A DNA stretch of 11,606 bases from an uncultured Clostridia bacterium (GCA_945788455.1 CALZMC010000001.1:1-11606), one strand, 5' to 3'. Counted from the stretch's first letter, positions 1 through 8,260 are shown. Program-made: numbers and translations. The notes: a model not told the origin generated them from the sequence alone.

Positions 1-977
1 ACATCTCCGTTGAGATAATCTGTCAAAAATCTCATTCCGCATTCAAAGGTCATAAGCTTCGCGCTAAAGGCAAGATTGTCTGTTTCGGCATCGGTAAAGC
101 TTTCGCCTGCTTCTGACAAAAAGCCTGTTGCATAAGATTTAAAATAGTCTAAATCAATTTTTACCTTATCTGTATCCTTCTCGTCCTCGGCACAGGTATT
201 TGCACCGAAACGAATACTGTCGCCAAAATCATATAGCGCAGAGCCCGGCATAACAGTATCAAGGTCGATAACACAAATTGCATCGTCGCTGTCGTTGTCG
301 AATAATACGTTATTTAGCTTTGTATCGTTGTGGGTTACTCTGATTGGAACCTTTTTGCTCTCGATTAAGTCGATGATTTTAAAGCAGTCACTTCGTCTGT
401 CCATAACAAACTTAATTTCGTCCTTGCATTCGCTTGCGCGATTTGCACAGTCGCTCTCAACTGCCAAAAGAAATTCGTTCTCAAATCTCAAAGCCGTATT
501 GTGAAAATTAGGAATAATCTCGTGTAATGTGCTTGCCGGAAAATCAGCAAGATACTTTTGAAATTTACCGAATGCCGTACCGCTTTTTCCAAAAACCTCT
601 GCGCTTTCAACATTGTCATACGCCTTGCTGTTATCAATAAAGCGATAAGCTCGGTAGTACTCGTTATCCTTGCTTTTATAATAATGCTGACCGTCACGGG
701 TTTTTATGTAGTTTAATGTTTCTCTGTTTTTGTCTCCGCCGTTATCCTTAATTTTATTTCTCAAGAATTTTGTAACAGCGAAAACGTTGTTCATTAACGC
801 ATCAACATTCTTAAATACGTTGTCGTTAATTTTTTGAACAACATATTGGTAATCCTTGTCTTCGTCTTTGTAATGAGCGAGAAAGGTTGTATTAATATGA
901 CCTGAGCCGAACTCCTCATAGGAAACAAGCTCGCCTTTAAAATTAAAACTATTCAGTATCTCATTTATTTTGCTCAT
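1..977 (-). CDS. N-acetylhexosamine 1-kinase-like phosphotransferase, 3' end cut by window
   Basis: This is an APH/choline-kinase-fold sugar phosphotransferase, open from an ATG at 975-977 to the window edge (325 codons seen). Visible motifs are a glycine-rich nucleotide loop (EFGSGHINTTF, residues 22-32), a Brenner-type catalytic loop (THNDTKLNN, 215-223, with D218 as probable base) and a metal-binding segment VIDLDTVMPG (236-245), followed by YDFGDSIRFGAN. This HNDTK...DLDTVMPG combination is typical of the NahK branch, which phosphorylates GlcNAc/GalNAc at C1 in host-glycan salvage; aminoglycoside resistance enzymes look different. NahK proteins are about 360 residues, so only some 35 are probably missing. 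The start is supported by AAGGAA at 985-990, seven bases upstream. The gene is divergent from the heat-shock operon, and no sugar-pathway neighbour is visible, so the substrate is an inference. Another sugar kinase of the same superfamily is possible. Confidence 0.85.
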   Translation of the reverse strand, partial: MSKINEILNSFNFKGELVSYEEFGSGHINTTFLAHYKDEDKDYQYVVQKINDNVFKNVDALMNNVFAVTKFLRNKIKDNGGDKNRETLNYIKTRDGQHYYKSKDNEYYRAYRFIDNSKAYDNVESAEVFGKSGTAFGKFQKYLADFPASTLHEIIPNFHNTALRFENEFLLAVESDCANRASECKDEIKFVMDRRSDCFKIIDLIESKKVPIRVTHNDTKLNNVLFDNDSDDAICVIDLDTVMPGSALYDFGDSIRFGANTCAEDEKDTDKVKIDLDYFKSYATGFLSEAGESFTDAETDNLAFSAKLMTFECGMRFLTDYLNGD

Positions 978-1009
978 AATATTATTCCTTATTTTAATAC
1001 TATTTTAAG

Positions 1010-1042
1010 ATTATATTAGCACAGAATATACCCTAATGTAAA
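1010..1042 (-). promoter_or_regulatory. possible promoter of the kinase gene
   Basis: The minus strand upstream of the kinase is very AT-rich and holds a perfect TATAAT (1010-1015) and an overlapping TAATAT (1013-1018). A TTTACA at 1037-1042 lies 18 bases from TAATAT but 21 from TATAAT, so the exact pairing is ambiguous. The position, roughly 30-60 bases before the kinase ATG, is reasonable. It is a weak, pattern-only call. Confidence 0.3.
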
Positions 1043-1100
1043 TATGAACAAAGCAATTTTTACAATATTATGAATTTTTTATAATTTTTAGAAAAAACTA

Positions 1101-1129
1101 TTGACAAATTAGCATTTGCGATATAAGAT
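1101..1129 (+). promoter_or_regulatory. sigma-A promoter of the hrcA-grpE-dnaK-dnaJ operon
   Basis: A perfect -35 TTGACA (1101-1106) is followed 17 bases later by TAAGAT (1124-1129). An overlapping alternative is TATAAG at 1122-1127 with a 15-base spacer. Initiation would fall near 1135-1137, immediately before or inside the CIRCE element. This is the usual arrangement for HrcA-repressed class I heat-shock promoters. Confidence 0.8.
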
Positions 1130-1139
1130 ATAAACAAAG

Positions 1140-1166
1140 TTAGCACTCGGATAAAGAGAGTGCTAA
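1140..1166 (+). promoter_or_regulatory. CIRCE operator (HrcA binding site)
   Basis: A perfect inverted repeat TTAGCACTC-N9-GAGTGCTAA matches the CIRCE consensus in both arms and spacer length. It lies just after the -10 box and ends 21 bases before the hrcA TTG start, so it would be part of the 5' untranslated mRNA. In known systems HrcA, kept active by GroEL, binds this DNA to repress the operon. I see only one copy in the window. Confidence 0.98.
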
Positions 1167-1187
1167 TCAGGAACAAGAGGTGATAGC

Positions 1188-2219
1188 TTGATAAACGAAA
1201 GAAGATTGGCAATACTCAATCTAATCATTGAGCATTACTTAAAAACAGGCGAGCCTATGGGCTCAAAAACTTTATGTCAGCTTTTACCTTATTCTGTTTC
1301 GAGTGCTACTATTCGTAACGAGATGGCTTATCTTTCAGAGCTTGGACTGTTAGAGCAACGTCACACAAGCGGCGGCAGAATTCCGAGCAAGGCTTCTTAC
1401 AGATATTATATCGACAGCCTTATGGAAGAAAACGAGATTAATCCTTATGATGCAAAAAGAATTGAAGAGGAGCTTTCGGTTAACGCGGGAGACCCTGAAA
1501 GATTGCTCGATGATGCAGCACGATTGATTGCCGGATATACTCATTGTACCGGATTTTCCTGTGTTTTGGAGGACGAGCTTGATTGTATTCAGGGTGTTGA
1601 CCTTATCCCTGCAGGAAACAGAAAGGCTATTCTCGTAATGCTGACAATGGGCAGTAAGATTAAATCATCGCTGATAAATGTTCCTTGTGCGATTGATGAT
1701 GATTTTAGATTTATGTTTTATGAGGTAGTCAACAGGCTGTTTATCGGCACACCGCTAAAAGAAGCAAACCTTGCGTTAATTCAAAGCTCTGTGCTTATCG
1801 CAAAGGAAAGAGTATTTGACCTGTTGCCTGTTTTGAACTCACTGTGCTCACTTTGTAACGAGGCGAGCCACACAAAGCTAAATATCGAGGGAAAAACAAA
1901 TCTTTTGTCTCACAGCGAGCTCGGTAGTGATGTATATAGACTTCTGTCATTCTTAACCGATAAGGAGCAAATGATAGGACTTTTAAAAGCATTCTCGAAG
2001 GAAAATGTTCAGGCGGCTATGTTTATCGGAGACGAAAACCCGCTTTATGAAATGAAAAACACAACAACAATCATATCAAAGTTTAATTTTGGCAATAACC
2101 AAAAGGCAACCTTGGGTATGATTGGCTCAACAAGAATAGATTACAAAAATATCATTCCTGTTGTAAAATATATTTTTAACACAGTGAATACTCTACTTTC
2201 AAAGGGAGGGTGCGTATGA
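1188..2219 (+). CDS. hrcA: heat-inducible transcription repressor HrcA
   Basis: HrcA is the repressor of class I heat-shock genes; it binds CIRCE as a dimer and needs GroEL to stay folded. The product is 343 residues, the same as the Bacillus subtilis protein. The N-terminal winged helix is clear: SSATIRNEMAYLSELGLLEQ (38-57), then the signature HTSGGRIPSKASYRYYIDSL (59-78). Near the C-terminus MIGSTRIDYKNIIPVVKYI matches the conserved family ending. The start is TTG at 1188, preceded by AGAGGTG (1176-1182) at good spacing; no ATG lies nearby that would keep the family N-terminus. It is first in its operon directly behind CIRCE, so it autoregulates. Its TGA overlaps the grpE ATG (ATGA, 2216-2219), implying coupled translation. 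Confidence 0.97.
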   Translation: MINERRLAILNLIIEHYLKTGEPMGSKTLCQLLPYSVSSATIRNEMAYLSELGLLEQRHTSGGRIPSKASYRYYIDSLMEENEINPYDAKRIEEELSVNAGDPERLLDDAARLIAGYTHCTGFSCVLEDELDCIQGVDLIPAGNRKAILVMLTMGSKIKSSLINVPCAIDDDFRFMFYEVVNRLFIGTPLKEANLALIQSSVLIAKERVFDLLPVLNSLCSLCNEASHTKLNIEGKTNLLSHSELGSDVYRLLSFLTDKEQMIGLLKAFSKENVQAAMFIGDENPLYEMKNTTTIISKFNFGNNQKATLGMIGSTRIDYKNIIPVVKYIFNTVNTLLSKGGCV

Positions 2220-2743
2220 GTAAGAAAAAGATTGAAAAGGAAGAAGAAAAGGTAGCTGATACCGAAATTAAGGAAGAAAAGGTCGAGACTGCCGAAAAGC
2301 AAGCTGACGAAAATCCGCTTGAAAAGGAGCTTAATGACACAAAGGATCAGCTTTTAAGAGTAACAGCAGAATATGCAAACTTTCGTAAGCGAAGCGAAAA
2401 GGAAAAGAGCGACAGCTACCAATTCGCAATGGCAAATGCCGTAAAGGAGCTTTTGGGCGTAGTTGACAATCTTGAGCGCGCGCTTGCTAATGAAAAGGAA
2501 GATTACGAAGGACTGAAGAAGGGCGTTGAGCTGACATATAACGGCTTGATTGCTTCTTTTGAAAAGTTAGGTGTTACAGCCTTTGGAGAGGTCGGAGAGC
2601 AATTTGACCCGAACTATCACAATGCAGTAATGCATATTGATGACGATAGCTTGGATACAAATGTTATTACAGACGTATTCCAAAAGGGCTATAAAATAAA
2701 TGAAAAGGTTGTTAGACCTGCAATGGTCAAAACAGCTAATTAA
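2216..2743 (+). CDS. grpE: nucleotide exchange factor GrpE
   Basis: GrpE is the co-chaperone that releases ADP from DnaK and acts as a thermosensor in the DnaK-DnaJ-GrpE cycle. The 175-residue protein has a lysine/glutamate-rich N-terminal tail (1-40), a long coiled-coil helix with the conserved NFRKRSEKEK (55-64), and a C-terminal beta domain ending in the signature GYKINEKVVRPAMV (158-171). I chose the ATG at 2216 rather than the in-frame GTG at 2210, because the strong GGGAGGG site (2204-2210) is correctly placed for 2216 and would overlap the GTG. The start codon overlaps the hrcA stop. The gap to dnaK is 27 bases. Confidence 0.96.
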   Translation: MSKKKIEKEEEKVADTEIKEEKVETAEKQADENPLEKELNDTKDQLLRVTAEYANFRKRSEKEKSDSYQFAMANAVKELLGVVDNLERALANEKEDYEGLKKGVELTYNGLIASFEKLGVTAFGEVGEQFDPNYHNAVMHIDDDSLDTNVITDVFQKGYKINEKVVRPAMVKTAN

Positions 2744-2770
2744 CATAATTAATTTAGGAGGACAAATATT

Positions 2771-4606
2771 ATGTCAAAGATTATTGGTATTGATTTAGGT
2801 ACAACAAACAGCTGTGTAAGTGTTATCGAGGGTGGCGAGCCTGTTGTAATCGCTAACGCAGAGGGAACAAGAACAACTCCGTCTATCGTTGGTTTCTCAA
2901 AGGACGGCGAGAGAATGGTCGGTAATATTGCAAAGCGTCAGGCTATCGCAAATCCTGACAGAACAGTCTCATCAATTAAGAGACATATGGGCTCTGATTA
3001 TAAGGTTAAGATTGATGAAAAGTCATATACTCCACAGGAGATTTCGGCTATTATTCTTCAAAAGCTAAAGGCTGACGCAGAAAGCTATCTCGGCGAAAAG
3101 GTAACAGAGGCTGTTATTACAGTTCCTGCATACTTTACAGACGCACAGCGTCAGGCAACAAAGGACGCAGGTAAGATTGCAGGTCTTGAGGTTAAGAGAA
3201 TTATCAACGAGCCAACTGCCGCTGCTTTAGCATTCGGTATTGATAAGGAGGACGACCAGAAGGTTATGGTTTATGACCTCGGTGGCGGTACCTTCGATGT
3301 ATCAATCATCGAAATGGGAGACGGTGTTCAGGAGGTACTTGCTACTGCAGGTAACAACCTACTCGGCGGAGACGACTTTGATAAGAAGGTTATGGACTGG
3401 ATTCTTGCTGAATTCAAGGCAGAGACAGGCATTGACCTATCAAGCGACAATATGGCTATGCAGAGAATTAAGGAGGCTGCCGAAAAGGCAAAGATTGACC
3501 TTTCGGGTATGACAACAGCACAGATTTCTCTTCCGTTCATCACTGTTGATGCAACAGGTCCAAAGAACCTTGACCTAACTCTTTCAAGAGCAAAGTTCAA
3601 CGAAATGACTGCTGATTTAGTAGAAAAGACTATGGGCCCTGTAAGACAGGCAATGAAGGATTCAGGCTTAACAATGAACGATATTGACAAGATTTTACTT
3701 GTCGGCGGTTCAACACGTATTCCTGCTGTACAGGAGGCTATTAAGAAGTTCAGCGGTAAGGAGCCATTCAAGGGTATTAACCCTGACGAGTGCGTTGCTA
3801 TGGGTGCTGCTCTTCAGGGCGGTGTACTTGGCGGAGACGTTAAGGGACTTCTTCTTCTTGATGTAACTCCACTATCACTCGGTATCGAGACAATGGGCGG
3901 TGTTAACACAGTTATCATCGAGAGAAATACAACTATCCCAACAAAGAAGAGCCAGATTTTCTCAACTGCTGCCGATAATCAGACATCTGTTGAGGTTCAC
4001 GTTCTTCAGGGCGAAAGAGAATTCGCAAAGGATAACAAAACTCTCGGTATGTTCCACCTTGACGGAATTCTTCCTGCAAGACGCGGTGTTCCTCAAATCG
4101 AGGTAACATTTGATATTGACGCAAACGGTATCGTTCACGTATCCGCAAAGGATTTAGGCACAGGCAAGGAGCAACAGATTTCTATCACAGCTTCATCAAA
4201 TATGAGCAAGGAAGATATTGAAAAGGCTGTTCAAGAGGCAGAGCAATTTGCTGAAGAGGATAAGAAGAAGAGAGAGGCTGTTGACCTAAAGAACAATGCT
4301 GACCAAATGGTATATCAGACAGAAAAGCTAATCAGCGAGGATGGCGACAAGTTCTCGGCAGAGGATAAGAGTGCTCTTGAGTCAAAGGCAGAAACTCTAA
4401 AGGAAGCTCTAAAGGGCGAGGATTTAGAGGCTATCAAGTCTGCTCAAGAAGATTTACAAAACAAGTTCTATGAGGTATCACAAAAGCTTTATGAGGCTGC
4501 ACAGGCTGCTCAGGCAGACCCGAATGCTCAGGGCTTTGATCCAAGTCAGGCAGGTGCAGGAGAGACATACGCTGACGGCGATTATACAGAGGTTGACGAA
4601 AACTAA
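2771..4606 (+). CDS. dnaK: molecular chaperone DnaK (Hsp70)
   Basis: This is the cytosolic ATP-dependent Hsp70 chaperone. The 611 residues equal the usual Firmicutes length. The ATPase domain starts with the phosphate-1 motif [10 protein letters not shown] (7-16) and has phosphate-2 [10 protein letters not shown] (169-178). After the hydrophobic linker (GLLLLDV, about 358-364) the substrate-binding domain begins with [12 protein letters not shown], and a helical lid leads to a Gly/Ala/Asp-rich tail ending in EVDEN. The segment around residues 75-85 ([13 protein letters not shown]) lacks the roughly 24-residue insertion found in Gram-negative DnaK, which supports a Gram-positive origin. Translation starts from ATG behind TAGGAGG (2755-2761). 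Codon choice looks biased, as expected for an abundant protein (impression, not computed). A hairpin follows the stop codon and may set DnaK levels apart from DnaJ. Confidence 0.99.
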   Translation: MSKIIGIDLGTTNSCVSVIEGGEPVVIANAEGTRTTPSIVGFSKDGERMVGNIAKRQAIANPDRTVSSIKRHMGSDYKVKIDEKSYTPQEISAIILQKLKADAESYLGEKVTEAVITVPAYFTDAQRQATKDAGKIAGLEVKRIINEPTAAALAFGIDKEDDQKVMVYDLGGGTFDVSIIEMGDGVQEVLATAGNNLLGGDDFDKKVMDWILAEFKAETGIDLSSDNMAMQRIKEAAEKAKIDLSGMTTAQISLPFITVDATGPKNLDLTLSRAKFNEMTADLVEKTMGPVRQAMKDSGLTMNDIDKILLVGGSTRIPAVQEAIKKFSGKEPFKGINPDECVAMGAALQGGVLGGDVKGLLLLDVTPLSLGIETMGGVNTVIIERNTTIPTKKSQIFSTAADNQTSVEVHVLQGEREFAKDNKTLGMFHLDGILPARRGVPQIEVTFDIDANGIVHVSAKDLGTGKEQQISITASSNMSKEDIEKAVQEAEQFAEEDKKKREAVDLKNNADQMVYQTEKLISEDGDKFSAEDKSALESKAETLKEALKGEDLEAIKSAQEDLQNKFYEVSQKLYEAAQAAQADPNAQGFDPSQAGAGETYADGDYTEVDEN

Positions 4607-4620
4607 TTATAATTAATAAC

Positions 4621-4657
4621 GGCAATAGTGGTGGGATTTTCTGTCCCACCATAAGCC
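4621..4657 (+). promoter_or_regulatory. stem-loop between dnaK and dnaJ
   Basis: A perfect 8-bp stem TGGTGGGA (4629-4636) / TCCCACCA (4644-4651) with a 7-base loop starts 22 bases after the dnaK stop. An outer GGC (4621-4623) / GCC (4655-4657) pair could extend it across an internal loop. There is no U-run after the stem, so it is unlikely to be a full terminator. An attenuator or an RNA-processing/3'-protecting hairpin that allows more DnaK than DnaJ is the likeliest role; this is inference. Confidence 0.75.
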
Positions 4658-4689
4658 TTATACTTAACTAATATACAAGAGAGATAATT

Positions 4690-5844
4690 ATGGCAGAACA
4701 AAAAAGAGATTATTACGAGGTCCTTGGTGTTAACAAGGGTGCGAGTGATGACGAAATAAAAAAAGCATACAGAAAAACTGCAAAAAAATATCATCCCGAC
4801 TTGAATCCCGATAATCCCGAGGCTGAGGCAAAGTTTAAGGAATGTAACGAGGCCTATGAGGTTTTGTCCGACCCTGACAAAAAGGCGAGATATGACCAAT
4901 TCGGTCACGCAGGTGTTGACCCTAACTTCGGCGCAGGCAACGGATTTGGCGGTGGCTTCGGTGGAGATGGCTTCGGCTTTGACGGAGATATTGACCTTGG
5001 AGATATTTTTTCATCATTCTTCGGCGGTGGCTTCGGTGGAGGAGGAAGAAATCCTAATGCTCCACAGCGTGGCAGAGATATTCAGTCAAGCGTTTCGCTC
5101 ACATTTGAGGAGGCCGCAAAGGGCTGCAAAAAAACCATTGAGGTTATGAGAGTAATGGATTGCAGCGAGTGTGGTGGTTCAGGCTCTGCAAAGGGTAGCT
5201 CTCCTCAAACGTGTCCCGATTGTGGCGGTCGAGGTGTTGTAAGTGTTCAACAGCGTACACCTCTCGGTGTTATGAGCACTCAGCGCACATGTAGCCGTTG
5301 CGGTGGTACAGGTAAGATTATTACAAATCCTTGCTCTAAGTGTAACGGTAAGGGTAAGGTCAGAATGAAGAAAAAGATTGACATTAATATCCCTGCCGGA
5401 ATTGATAACAATCAGGTTGTCAACGTTCGCGGATTTGGTAATGACGGCTCAAACGGTGGACCTGCCGGCGACTTAAAGGTTGTTGTTAATATCAAAAAGC
5501 ATGCCTACTTTAAGCGTGACGGATATGACGTGTGGTTTGATAAGCACGTATCTATCGTTGAGGCAACACTCGGCGCTGATGTTCAAATTCCAACTCTTGA
5601 CGGAAATGTTGAGCTTCATATCCCTGCAGGCACACAGCCCGGCGAAATCTTTACCCTAAAAGGAAACAAGGGTATCCAAAGACTGAATGCTATGGGCAGG
5701 GGAGACGAGCATGTCAGAGTGATTGTTGACATTCCAAAAACCGTAACTAACGAGCAGAAGGAGTTACTCAAGAGCTTTGACAAAACATATGTTGCACCGA
5801 AGAACACAAAGGAAGGCTTTTTTGACAAGTTCAAGAAAAAGTAA
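4690..5844 (+). CDS. dnaJ: chaperone protein DnaJ (type I Hsp40)
   Basis: DnaJ delivers unfolded clients to DnaK and stimulates its ATPase. At 384 residues it has the full type I architecture. The J-domain (about 5-70) carries HPD at 35-37. A glycine/phenylalanine region covers about 77-118. Four intact CxxCxGxG zinc motifs begin at C158, C175, C201 and C215. The C-terminal client-binding beta domains follow, with typical [22 protein letters not shown] and PAGTQPGE segments. The start ATG has only a modest AAGAGAG site (4677-4683), weaker than those of dnaK and grpE. That fits lower expression of DnaJ, together with the upstream hairpin. It is the last gene of the operon; a terminator follows 29 bases after the stop. 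No prmA-like gene follows, unlike in some Firmicutes. Confidence 0.98.
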   Translation: MAEQKRDYYEVLGVNKGASDDEIKKAYRKTAKKYHPDLNPDNPEAEAKFKECNEAYEVLSDPDKKARYDQFGHAGVDPNFGAGNGFGGGFGGDGFGFDGDIDLGDIFSSFFGGGFGGGGRNPNAPQRGRDIQSSVSLTFEEAAKGCKKTIEVMRVMDCSECGGSGSAKGSSPQTCPDCGGRGVVSVQQRTPLGVMSTQRTCSRCGGTGKIITNPCSKCNGKGKVRMKKKIDINIPAGIDNNQVVNVRGFGNDGSNGGPAGDLKVVVNIKKHAYFKRDGYDVWFDKHVSIVEATLGADVQIPTLDGNVELHIPAGTQPGEIFTLKGNKGIQRLNAMGRGDEHVRVIVDIPKTVTNEQKELLKSFDKTYVAPKNTKEGFFDKFKKK

Positions 5845-5873
5845 ATCATTATATCAATTTATAAAGAATAAAA

Positions 5874-5897
5874 GGCACTCTTTAGAGTGTCTTTTTT
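5874..5897 (+). terminator. Rho-independent terminator of the heat-shock operon
   Basis: The stem GGCACTC (5874-5880) / GAGTGTC (5885-5891) has a TTTA loop and one G-U pair, followed by six T residues (5892-5897). A run of A before the stem can pair with the T-run. It lies 29 bases after the dnaJ stop. Confidence 0.9.
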
Positions 5898-5931
5898 GCT
5901 GTATAACACACATTTAATTATTGTTCGCAAC

Positions 5932-5943
5932 CGTAAGTTTACG
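5932..5943. repeat. short palindrome upstream of the XRE gene promoter
   Basis: CGTAA-GT-TTACG is a 12-base palindrome, with AA/TT matches beyond one mismatch on each side. It ends 20 bases before the -35 box of the XRE gene, where an activator or repressor site might sit. A function is speculative. Confidence 0.35.
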
Positions 5944-5957
5944 TTTTGGAAAGTGAT

Positions 5958-5972
5958 TTTTGATTGTCAAAA
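5958..5972. promoter_or_regulatory. candidate operator overlapping the -35 box
   Basis: TTTTGA-TTG-TCAAAA is a perfect inverted repeat with 6-base arms and a 3-base centre. The -35 hexamer at 5964-5969 lies wholly within it, so a bound dimeric regulator would block RNA polymerase. The encoded XRE protein is the natural candidate ligand by autoregulation. The arms are AT-rich, so chance cannot be excluded. Confidence 0.45.
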
Positions 5973-5992
5973 GGGGCTTTATTTGGTATCAT
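5964..5992 (+). promoter_or_regulatory. promoter of the XRE/lipoprotein unit
   Basis: TTGTCA (5964-5969) is separated by 17 bases from TATCAT (5987-5992); each hexamer differs from consensus at one position. A TG at 5984-5985 makes an extended -10. Initiation near 5999 would give a leader of about 20 bases carrying the AAAGGGGGA ribosome binding site (6002-6010). Confidence 0.75.
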
Positions 5993-6017
5993 TGAAATAG
6001 CAAAGGGGGATTTCGAT

Positions 6018-7217
6018 ATGAAATTTGATGAAAACTTGAGAAATTTAAGAAAGGATAAAGACTTTTCTCAAGAATACCTTGCAGAAAAAATGAATGTATC
6101 TCGCCAAACGATTTCGAAGTGGGAGAACGGCACGGCTATGCCTGATTTGAAGAAGCTGACGGAGCTTGCTGAATTTTTTGATACAAGCATGGATGAATTG
6201 CTTGGAACATCTGCTCCTGTTTATAATTCTGCCAATAATGATTTGGCTGATAATACGGCAGAACAGCTTAGTGCTCTAAAAAAGCAGTTTGATGAATATA
6301 AGTCGAAAAATAAAAAGGGAATAACAATTATCAGTATTTTACTCATAATTAGCTTTGTCGCATTGATTATAACAAATGTTGAATGTAGAGACTTGGTTCA
6401 AAATCTGCAAGGTCAAATTAATGATATTTCTCACAATACTCAAATAATCTATCGTGATGATAATAATGAAAGCAGTATCCTTGACGATTTGGAGTATTAT
6501 ATCACAGCCGTGGATAAGAAAAATCCAAGTGTGATTGAGCTTTCGTTTAATTACACCCCAAAATCTTATGTTAAGGGTACGATAGTTAGCTTTGCTATTA
6601 CTGATTTATTAAGCTCAAAAATGCCACCTGATGCAATCGAAGCAGAGCTTTCGGGTAAATCATTTTGTGCAATATTAACGATAGATACCGCTCATTATTA
6701 TACGATTGATATTTCGGTTGATGACGGTACAAATATTACAACAGAAAAACTTGATATTGACTTTGCGAGATTATATTATGGCTTTGATAATACAGGAGTA
6801 TATTATAGTAAATCGTTTACTCGTCAAGATAATATAGAGAATGAGAAAACTACCGTTACATCTAACATCTCATTCGATTTTGGAAATGAATTTGGATACT
6901 ATTACAGGGAGGGACTGCCTAATATCACAAATGCTTATATAGAGGCTGAAAATAATAGTGGAGAAATCATATATACAAATGAGCTAAAGCTTGAAACAAA
7001 CTCAGATAAAACAAATGTTATTTTTAATGATTTTTCAGTACAAGACGATGTTAGTAATGTATATATCAAGCTATTAGATGATTATGGCACGACAACGAAA
7101 ATAGAATGTATTGATATGTTCCCCGACGAGAATGAAAACAGCTCGGAAAATATCGAACAGGCTTCAATTAGAATTGAATTTCCTGACGGAAGAATATTGA
7201 ATAGTACGGAAGAATAA
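6018..7217 (+). CDS. membrane-anchored XRE-family transcriptional regulator with extracytoplasmic domain
   Basis: The product is 399 residues. Residues 4-62 form a Cro/C1-type helix-turn-helix (FSQEYLAEKMNVSRQTISKWENG, then PDLKKLTELAEFFDTSMDELLG). A charged linker (about 78-100) leads to a single hydrophobic segment (about 101-119, ITIISILLIISFVALIIT). The last 280 residues are acidic, rich in Asn, Thr, Tyr and alternating hydrophobic positions; they look like extracytoplasmic beta-sandwich material but match no family I recognise. The likely topology is DNA-binding domain inside and sensor outside. The start at ATG 6018 follows AAAGGGGGA; a longer frame from TTG 5964 is rejected because that codon is inside the -35 box. 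Base composition is clearly more AT-rich than in dnaK or the EF-G gene. The lipoprotein gene 67 bases downstream is a plausible partner. The HTH is certain; the sensing role is inferred. Confidence 0.85.
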   Translation: MKFDENLRNLRKDKDFSQEYLAEKMNVSRQTISKWENGTAMPDLKKLTELAEFFDTSMDELLGTSAPVYNSANNDLADNTAEQLSALKKQFDEYKSKNKKGITIISILLIISFVALIITNVECRDLVQNLQGQINDISHNTQIIYRDDNNESSILDDLEYYITAVDKKNPSVIELSFNYTPKSYVKGTIVSFAITDLLSSKMPPDAIEAELSGKSFCAILTIDTAHYYTIDISVDDGTNITTEKLDIDFARLYYGFDNTGVYYSKSFTRQDNIENEKTTVTSNISFDFGNEFGYYYREGLPNITNAYIEAENNSGEIIYTNELKLETNSDKTNVIFNDFSVQDDVSNVYIKLLDDYGTTTKIECIDMFPDENENSSENIEQASIRIEFPDGRILNSTEE

Positions 7218-7284
7218 AAGACTCAAAAATTATTTGCAACACCTTTGCCAATTTTTTACACTATACGTATGAAAGGGGTTGAAA

Positions 7285-8214
7285 ATGATGAAGAAAATTA
7301 TCATTTCATTTATCAGCATAATCGCAGTAGCATTACTTCTTTGTGCTTGTACAAATTCTCAAAATCAAAGTAATAACGAAAATACGCAGACTCTAAATCC
7401 GATTTCATCTGTTTCTATTGATGAAATGAAAAATGATTTGGGACTTAAGGAAATTAATTTGGACAAAATCGAAAGCACAAATAAAATTGACGGCGAAAAT
7501 CCTATTTATAGTATTGATGTAATAAAGGACGATAAAGCCTTTAATGTTAGAATAGCAAGGTCGATTGACGATGCCGAAAAGGATATTTCGGGCGTGTATT
7601 TGAGTGGAAAGGCCGAATGTTCAATTTATGATTCTGCTGATGTGGATATCGCACCGTCACTTTATGTTGAGTGTGATAAGGATAACTCAAAGGCTTATTG
7701 TAGCTGGAACGGCTACTTGTTCAGCGTATCAACCGACAGTAATATCACAAATAGCGAAATGCAACAGTATGCCGTTGATTTTGCAAAGGAATTACTGCAT
7801 AAAGACAATTTGACAGATGAACAAAACGATATAGAAAATCAGGTTGTCAAAAAGGATTTTGAAATCAATTTTATTCCGTTTGACGATAATACCGATTATG
7901 ATATGAAAAAGGTATATAATGCCGAAGATTATTCGGTTAATACCTATGGCGGCGATGTTACGATAACTGTTGAGGGCGATATGGTTTATGATTTGGCAGA
8001 CGCACTGAATAAGCAGGTTATCACTCCTAACGACATAGTTGACAAGTGCATTTTTGACGAAAAGAACGAAAAAATAAAAACAGCTATGTATAAGGACGGT
8101 GGCAGTATGGAGTACTACTATGATGATTATACCGTGCTGAAATATAACTGTCTTGACGGAAATAAGGATTTAGTAATCGGCAGAAAAGGAGCAATAATCT
8201 ATACATTTAAATAA
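7285..8214 (+). CDS. putative lipoprotein of unknown function
   Basis: The 309-residue product has a classic lipoprotein signal: MMKK, a hydrophobic stretch (5-19) and a lipobox LCAC with lipidated Cys22, then an Asn/Gln/Ser-rich linker. The mature part appears to have two regions. The first (about 40-180) starts NPISSVSIDEMKNDLG and contains VRIARSIDDAEKDISGVY and a SWNGYLFSVS segment, reminiscent of DUF4367-like extracytoplasmic domains of Clostridia. The second ends with DGGSMEYYYDDYTVLKYNCLDGNKDLVIG, a motif I associate only with uncharacterised clostridial proteins. The ATG at 7285 (or 7288) is favoured over TTG 7279 because AAAGGGG (7272-7278) abuts the TTG but is well spaced for the ATGs. 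No terminator separates it from the XRE gene, so cotranscription is likely; I see no convincing separate promoter in the 67-base gap. No enzymatic motif is visible. Confidence 0.8.
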   Translation: MMKKIIISFISIIAVALLLCACTNSQNQSNNENTQTLNPISSVSIDEMKNDLGLKEINLDKIESTNKIDGENPIYSIDVIKDDKAFNVRIARSIDDAEKDISGVYLSGKAECSIYDSADVDIAPSLYVECDKDNSKAYCSWNGYLFSVSTDSNITNSEMQQYAVDFAKELLHKDNLTDEQNDIENQVVKKDFEINFIPFDDNTDYDMKKVYNAEDYSVNTYGGDVTITVEGDMVYDLADALNKQVITPNDIVDKCIFDEKNEKIKTAMYKDGGSMEYYYDDYTVLKYNCLDGNKDLVIGRKGAIIYTFK

Positions 8215-8231
8215 CTAAAAAATTAATGTGT

Positions 8232-8256
8232 AAGGGCAAACAAAGTTTGCCCTTTT
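8232..8256 (+). terminator. Rho-independent terminator after the lipoprotein gene
   Basis: A perfect 10-bp stem AAGGGCAAAC (8232-8241) / GTTTGCCCTT (8245-8254) with an AAA loop ends in a short T-run (8253-8256). It lies 17 bases after the lipoprotein stop. Confidence 0.9.
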
Positions 8257-8260
8257 ATAT

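Noticed and set aside
1..977. Aminoglycoside resistance gene.
   Set aside because: The APH-like fold is there, but the HNDTK and DLDTVMPG motifs point to the NahK sugar kinase branch.
3328..3771. A 147-codon open frame antisense to dnaK.
   Set aside because: It is a shadow of the highly biased dnaK codon usage; no ribosome binding site or recognisable protein features.
4603..4908. A 101-codon minus-strand frame across the dnaK-dnaJ gap.
   Set aside because: It runs antisense through the dnaJ J-domain and the hairpin, with no start signal or family resemblance.
5876..5890. CIRCE-like arms (GCACTC...GAGTGT) in the dnaJ terminator.
   Set aside because: The spacer is 4 bases instead of 9, the outer TTA/TAA bases are missing, and the hairpin plus T-run is fully explained as a terminator.
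5964..6017. N-terminal extension of the XRE protein from TTG 5964.
   Set aside because: The TTG is part of the -35 box, the 18 extra residues match nothing, and ATG 6018 has a strong ribosome binding site.
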